From NCBI GenBank assembly GCA_003564775.1, contig PXEI01000470.1:1-8018 (forward strand): a DNA stretch of 8,018 nt, read 5' to 3'. Of the stretch, positions 6,068 through 8,018 are shown piece by piece (position 1 is the stretch's first letter; every line of letters starts with the position of its first letter). The position numbers and the translations under genes were made by a program. The notes below the pieces were generated by a model, which had not been told where the DNA came from, searched no databases, and saw only the letters and a list, made by a program, of their open reading frames with translations. The stretch comes from Spirochaetaceae bacterium. Lineage in GTDB: Bacteria > Spirochaetota > Spirochaetia > DSM-27196 > SLAA01.

Positions 6068-7768
6068 TTACTTTCTATAATTTTTCAGGCTCAGCATGCC
6101 ACCGGCTATATACGTGGCCTTTTCGAATCCAGCGAGCTTAAGCTGACGGGTTGCAATGTGGCTTTCATAGCCGTCACGTGAGAGCACCAGGATCCTTGCG
6201 TCCTTCTGGAGCTCGTCCATGCGCATGCGTAGTTCGTCTAAGGGAATTCCCACCGCACCGTCCACCGGGTCTTTGCTTGACTCACCATAGGTCCGTACGT
6301 CCAACATTGTGGCGCGGGCGACTGGCAGCTCTGTTGCAGAAATAGCTGGCGAGTAGCCGCTCAGATCGTTGAGTGCCGCGAAGGCGGCCATGTTCAGCGG
6401 GTCGTTGGCGCTTGAGTAGGGTGGAGCGTAGCTAAGATCAAGTTCGGCGATGTCGTCAAGAGTCAGTTTTCCGGCCAGGGCTGTCGCGGCCACATCAATA
6501 CGTTTCTCCACGCCCTCGGCACCAAAGGCTTGCGCACCAAGGAGGCGGTGGTCAGCCTTGTTGTAGACCAGCTTCAAGGACAAAGTCGTGGCGCCCGGAT
6601 AGTAACCGGCGTGGCTGCCACGGTGCACCACCATGGTTCCGGTATCGAACCCGGCCTCACGGGCCGCCTTCTCGCTGAGACCGGTCATAGCAAAGGTGTC
6701 TTCCATAACCTTGAACACACTGCTTCCGAGCGCGCCGACATAACGCGCGCTCCCGCCAACTGCGTTGATTGCGGCAATGCGTCCCTGTCGGTTGGCTGGC
6801 CCGGCAAGCGGCACCCGTACTCGGCGCCCGTCAACGCGGCGGCGCACCTCAATCATGTCGCCAGCGGCAAGAATGGCCGGGTCGGCGGTGCGGAGCTCTT
6901 CATTCACAACCAGCCCTCCGCTGGGGCCAATCTCCAGCCCAGCCGACTGAGCCAGCTCAGTGTTGGGTCGTACTCCGGCTGCAACCAAAACGATATCGGC
7001 CGGAATCTCACGGCCATCGCTCAGGTGTGCGGTGCCGCGGCCGGTTTCAGTATCATAGGCAAGACGCGTGACGGTAAGGCCGGTGATAACCTGCGCGCCG
7101 GAGGCGCGGAGGCTCTGGGCAATGCGCAGGCCAAACTCGGTATCGGCTGGGGGCATTAGTGTGGGAGTTGCCTCTACGACCGTGGTACTAAGTCCACGTT
7201 TGATAAAGGCCTCGGCAGTTTCCAGCCCAATAAAGCCGCCCCCGACAACCAGTGCCGACTCCGGCGCAGCTTGCTCTATGCGACTGTGCACTCCGTCCAT
7301 GTCAGGTATAGTCCACATGCGAAACACCTGTGGGCCGTCCAGACCTTCAATAGGGGGCATAATGGGGGAGCCGCCCTGCGCAAGGATCAGAGCGTCGTAG
7401 GGAAGCTCATGCTGCTCTACCGTTCCATCTTCCTCGGTCGTGGTGAGTTCCACTACACGCGCTTCACGGTCTATGGCGGTAGCTTCCGTATTAAGTCGTA
7501 CATCGACTCGGTACCGTGAGAAAAATCCCTCAGGTGTCTGGAGGACAAGGCTGCTTCTTTTCTGTATGTCGCCACTGACTCGGTAGGGGAGTCCACAGTT
7601 GGCAAACGAGACGTACGGGCCGCGCTCTATTAGGGTAATGCGCGCGGTCTCATCCTGCCGGCGAGCACGAGCCGCGGCGGTTGCTCCGGCCGCGACTCCA
7701 CCTATAATCACAATCCGGGGGCCGTTAAACTCCATCCCGGGTAAACCAAGATCAAATATTGACTGCAT
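6068..7768 (-). CDS. CoA-disulfide reductase-like FAD/NAD(P)H oxidoreductase fused to a degenerate rhodanese domain
   Basis: A 566-residue protein from ATG 7768 (555 if ATG 7735 is used; an even longer TTG frame at 7831 would overlap the preceding gene). Order: FAD Rossmann motif IVIIGGVAAGATAAARA (19-35), single redox cysteine C58 in SFANCGLPY, NAD(P)H motif ALVVGGGFIGLE (172-183), second FAD motif ILAAGDM (299-305), dimerization domain with YAPPYSSANDPLNMAAF (447-463), then a rhodanese-like domain about 475-566. This is the CoADR-RHD architecture, whose members use NAD(P)H to reduce CoA disulfide, CoA persulfide or polysulfide. The rhodanese loop, normally C-x-x-G-x-R, reads SRDGYES at 530-536: cysteine replaced by Ser530 and arginine by Glu535, so this domain cannot form the usual persulfide. 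It leads a likely operon with the intact small rhodanese. Which disulfide it reduces in vivo cannot be told from sequence. Confidence 0.87.
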   Translation of the reverse strand: MQSIFDLGLPGMEFNGPRIVIIGGVAAGATAAARARRQDETARITLIERGPYVSFANCGLPYRVSGDIQKRSSLVLQTPEGFFSRYRVDVRLNTEATAIDREARVVELTTTEEDGTVEQHELPYDALILAQGGSPIMPPIEGLDGPQVFRMWTIPDMDGVHSRIEQAAPESALVVGGGFIGLETAEAFIKRGLSTTVVEATPTLMPPADTEFGLRIAQSLRASGAQVITGLTVTRLAYDTETGRGTAHLSDGREIPADIVLVAAGVRPNTELAQSAGLEIGPSGGLVVNEELRTADPAILAAGDMIEVRRRVDGRRVRVPLAGPANRQGRIAAINAVGGSARYVGALGSSVFKVMEDTFAMTGLSEKAAREAGFDTGTMVVHRGSHAGYYPGATTLSLKLVYNKADHRLLGAQAFGAEGVEKRIDVAATALAGKLTLDDIAELDLSYAPPYSSANDPLNMAAFAALNDLSGYSPAISATELPVARATMLDVRTYGESSKDPVDGAVGIPLDELRMRMDELQKDARILVLSRDGYESHIATRQLKLAGFEKATYIAGGMLSLKNYRK

Positions 7769-7774
7769 TCCGAG

Positions 7775-7803
7775 ATAGTATATAGAAATCCGAATATAGT
7801 CAA
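7775..7803 (-). promoter_or_regulatory. Predicted promoter of the CoA-disulfide-reductase-like gene
   Basis: TTGACT (7798-7803, five of six) is followed after 17 bases by TACTAT (7775-7780), or after 15 bases by the better hexamer TATACT (7777-7782). The ATG at 7768 is only six to eight bases past the -10 box, so the transcript would have almost no leader if that codon is used; ATG 7735 would leave roughly 33 bases but has no clear ribosome binding site either. The promoter fills the gap after the preceding gene, so this transcription unit is likely independent. Confidence 0.5.
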
Positions 7804-7817
7804 GTGGAAATGTTGCG

Positions 7818-8018
7818 CTATTGGTCTGCAAGCACCTCGTTCAGTTGGGCACGGTTATACCTGAACACGTCAAGTAAGGTGCGGGTTCCGGCATGACCCG
7901 GAAAGTTGATCCAGCTTAGGTAAGCAGCGTCCGGCAAGGTCTCGCGGAAGGGGGTACCAACCTCGTTGTGCCAGTTGTCAATAATGAGCGTGGCGCCAGC
8001 CCTCGACAGCGCGCCAAT
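7818..8018 (-). CDS. C-terminus of a putative metal-binding periplasmic transport protein (ZnuA/TroA-like), 3' part only
   Basis: The last 66 codons of a gene entering from the right edge on the minus strand, ending in TAG at 7818-7820. The visible peptide runs from LSRAGATLIIDNWHN through YLSWINFPGHAGTRTLLDVF to YNRAQLNEVLADQ. The layout of a strand with NFP, then a T-x-x-x-LLDVFRYN-x-x-x-L helix at the extreme C-terminus, resembles the final segment of zinc/manganese ABC-transporter substrate-binding proteins, where a Tyr/Arg-Asn helix closes the second lobe. That is a judgement from pattern only and the fragment is short; metal ligands such as the conserved His residues lie outside the window. 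Its stop is 15 bases before the -35 of the next gene, so it may belong to a separate transcription unit. Coding status is well supported by the clean frame; the family is less sure. Confidence 0.5.
   Translation of the reverse strand: MGALSRAGATLIIDNWHNEVGTPFRETLPDAAYLSWINFPGHAGTRTLLDVFRYNRAQLNEVLADQ

Noticed and set aside
6530..7159. Long plus-strand open frame (209 codons) opposite the flavoenzyme gene
   Set aside because: It is antisense to a well-supported conserved enzyme and shows no recognizable domain; GC-rich codon bias often opens such shadows.
7769..7831. Longer TTG start for the flavoenzyme
   Set aside because: It would run through the promoter elements, overlap the preceding gene's end, and add residues before the FAD fold that the family does not have.
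1..8018. CRISPR array, tRNA/rRNA, transposase or prophage module
   Set aside because: No regularly spaced direct repeats, no cloverleaf-like segment with conserved T-arm, and no transposase or integrase motifs were seen; the tandem 17-bp and 9-bp repeats have no spacers.

Overview
The window is moderately GC-rich, densely coded DNA from a Gram-negative (double-membrane) bacterium. An outer-membrane usher requires an outer membrane. The divergent Csu-type pilus genes, the relaxed lipobox on the phospholipase D-like protein and the gene complement would suit a free-living spirochete of the Spirochaeta/Alkalispirochaeta kind. That placement is an inference from general impressions; no phylogenetic marker is present.

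Layout, left to right. (1) Positions 2-2133, plus strand: the end of a chaperone-usher pilus operon, namely the C-terminal part of an usher and, overlapping it by ATGA, a two-domain spore-coat-U-like subunit in the position of a CsuE-type tip adhesin. (2) 2134-3063, minus strand: a class I SAM-dependent methyltransferase that converges on the pilus operon with no intergenic base. (3) 3064-3263: a 200-base divergent control region holding a 13-bp direct repeat, a small inverted repeat and a good promoter for the next gene. (4) 3264-4832, plus strand: a probable lipoprotein of the phospholipase D/cardiolipin synthase C type. (5) 4827-4877: three tandem 17-bp units joining the 3' ends of two convergent genes. 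(6) 4863-7768, minus strand: a CoA-disulfide-reductase-like flavoenzyme fused to a rhodanese domain, then a stand-alone rhodanese, then an RNase D-like 3'-5' exonuclease. (7) 7818-8018, minus strand: the C-terminus of a protein resembling periplasmic metal-binding (ZnuA/TroA-type) transport proteins.

How the genes may work together. The usher and tip subunit form one secretion and assembly pathway. The flavoenzyme and small rhodanese probably form a thiol/persulfide redox unit: the fused rhodanese domain has lost its catalytic cysteine (Ser) and loop arginine (Glu), while the separate rhodanese just downstream keeps both. The RNase D gene follows in the same direction but has its own predicted promoter. 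The methyltransferase and phospholipase D-like genes share a divergent control region, with no evident functional link.

I found no RNA gene, insertion sequence, CRISPR array or phage-like block. Apart from the pilus genes this looks like ordinary chromosomal sequence. The points most worth a second look are the degenerate and intact rhodanese pair, the altered second HKD motif beside an 8-G run, the tandem-repeat junction carrying stops in all frames, and two predicted promoters placed so close to ATG codons that the mRNAs may be leaderless.
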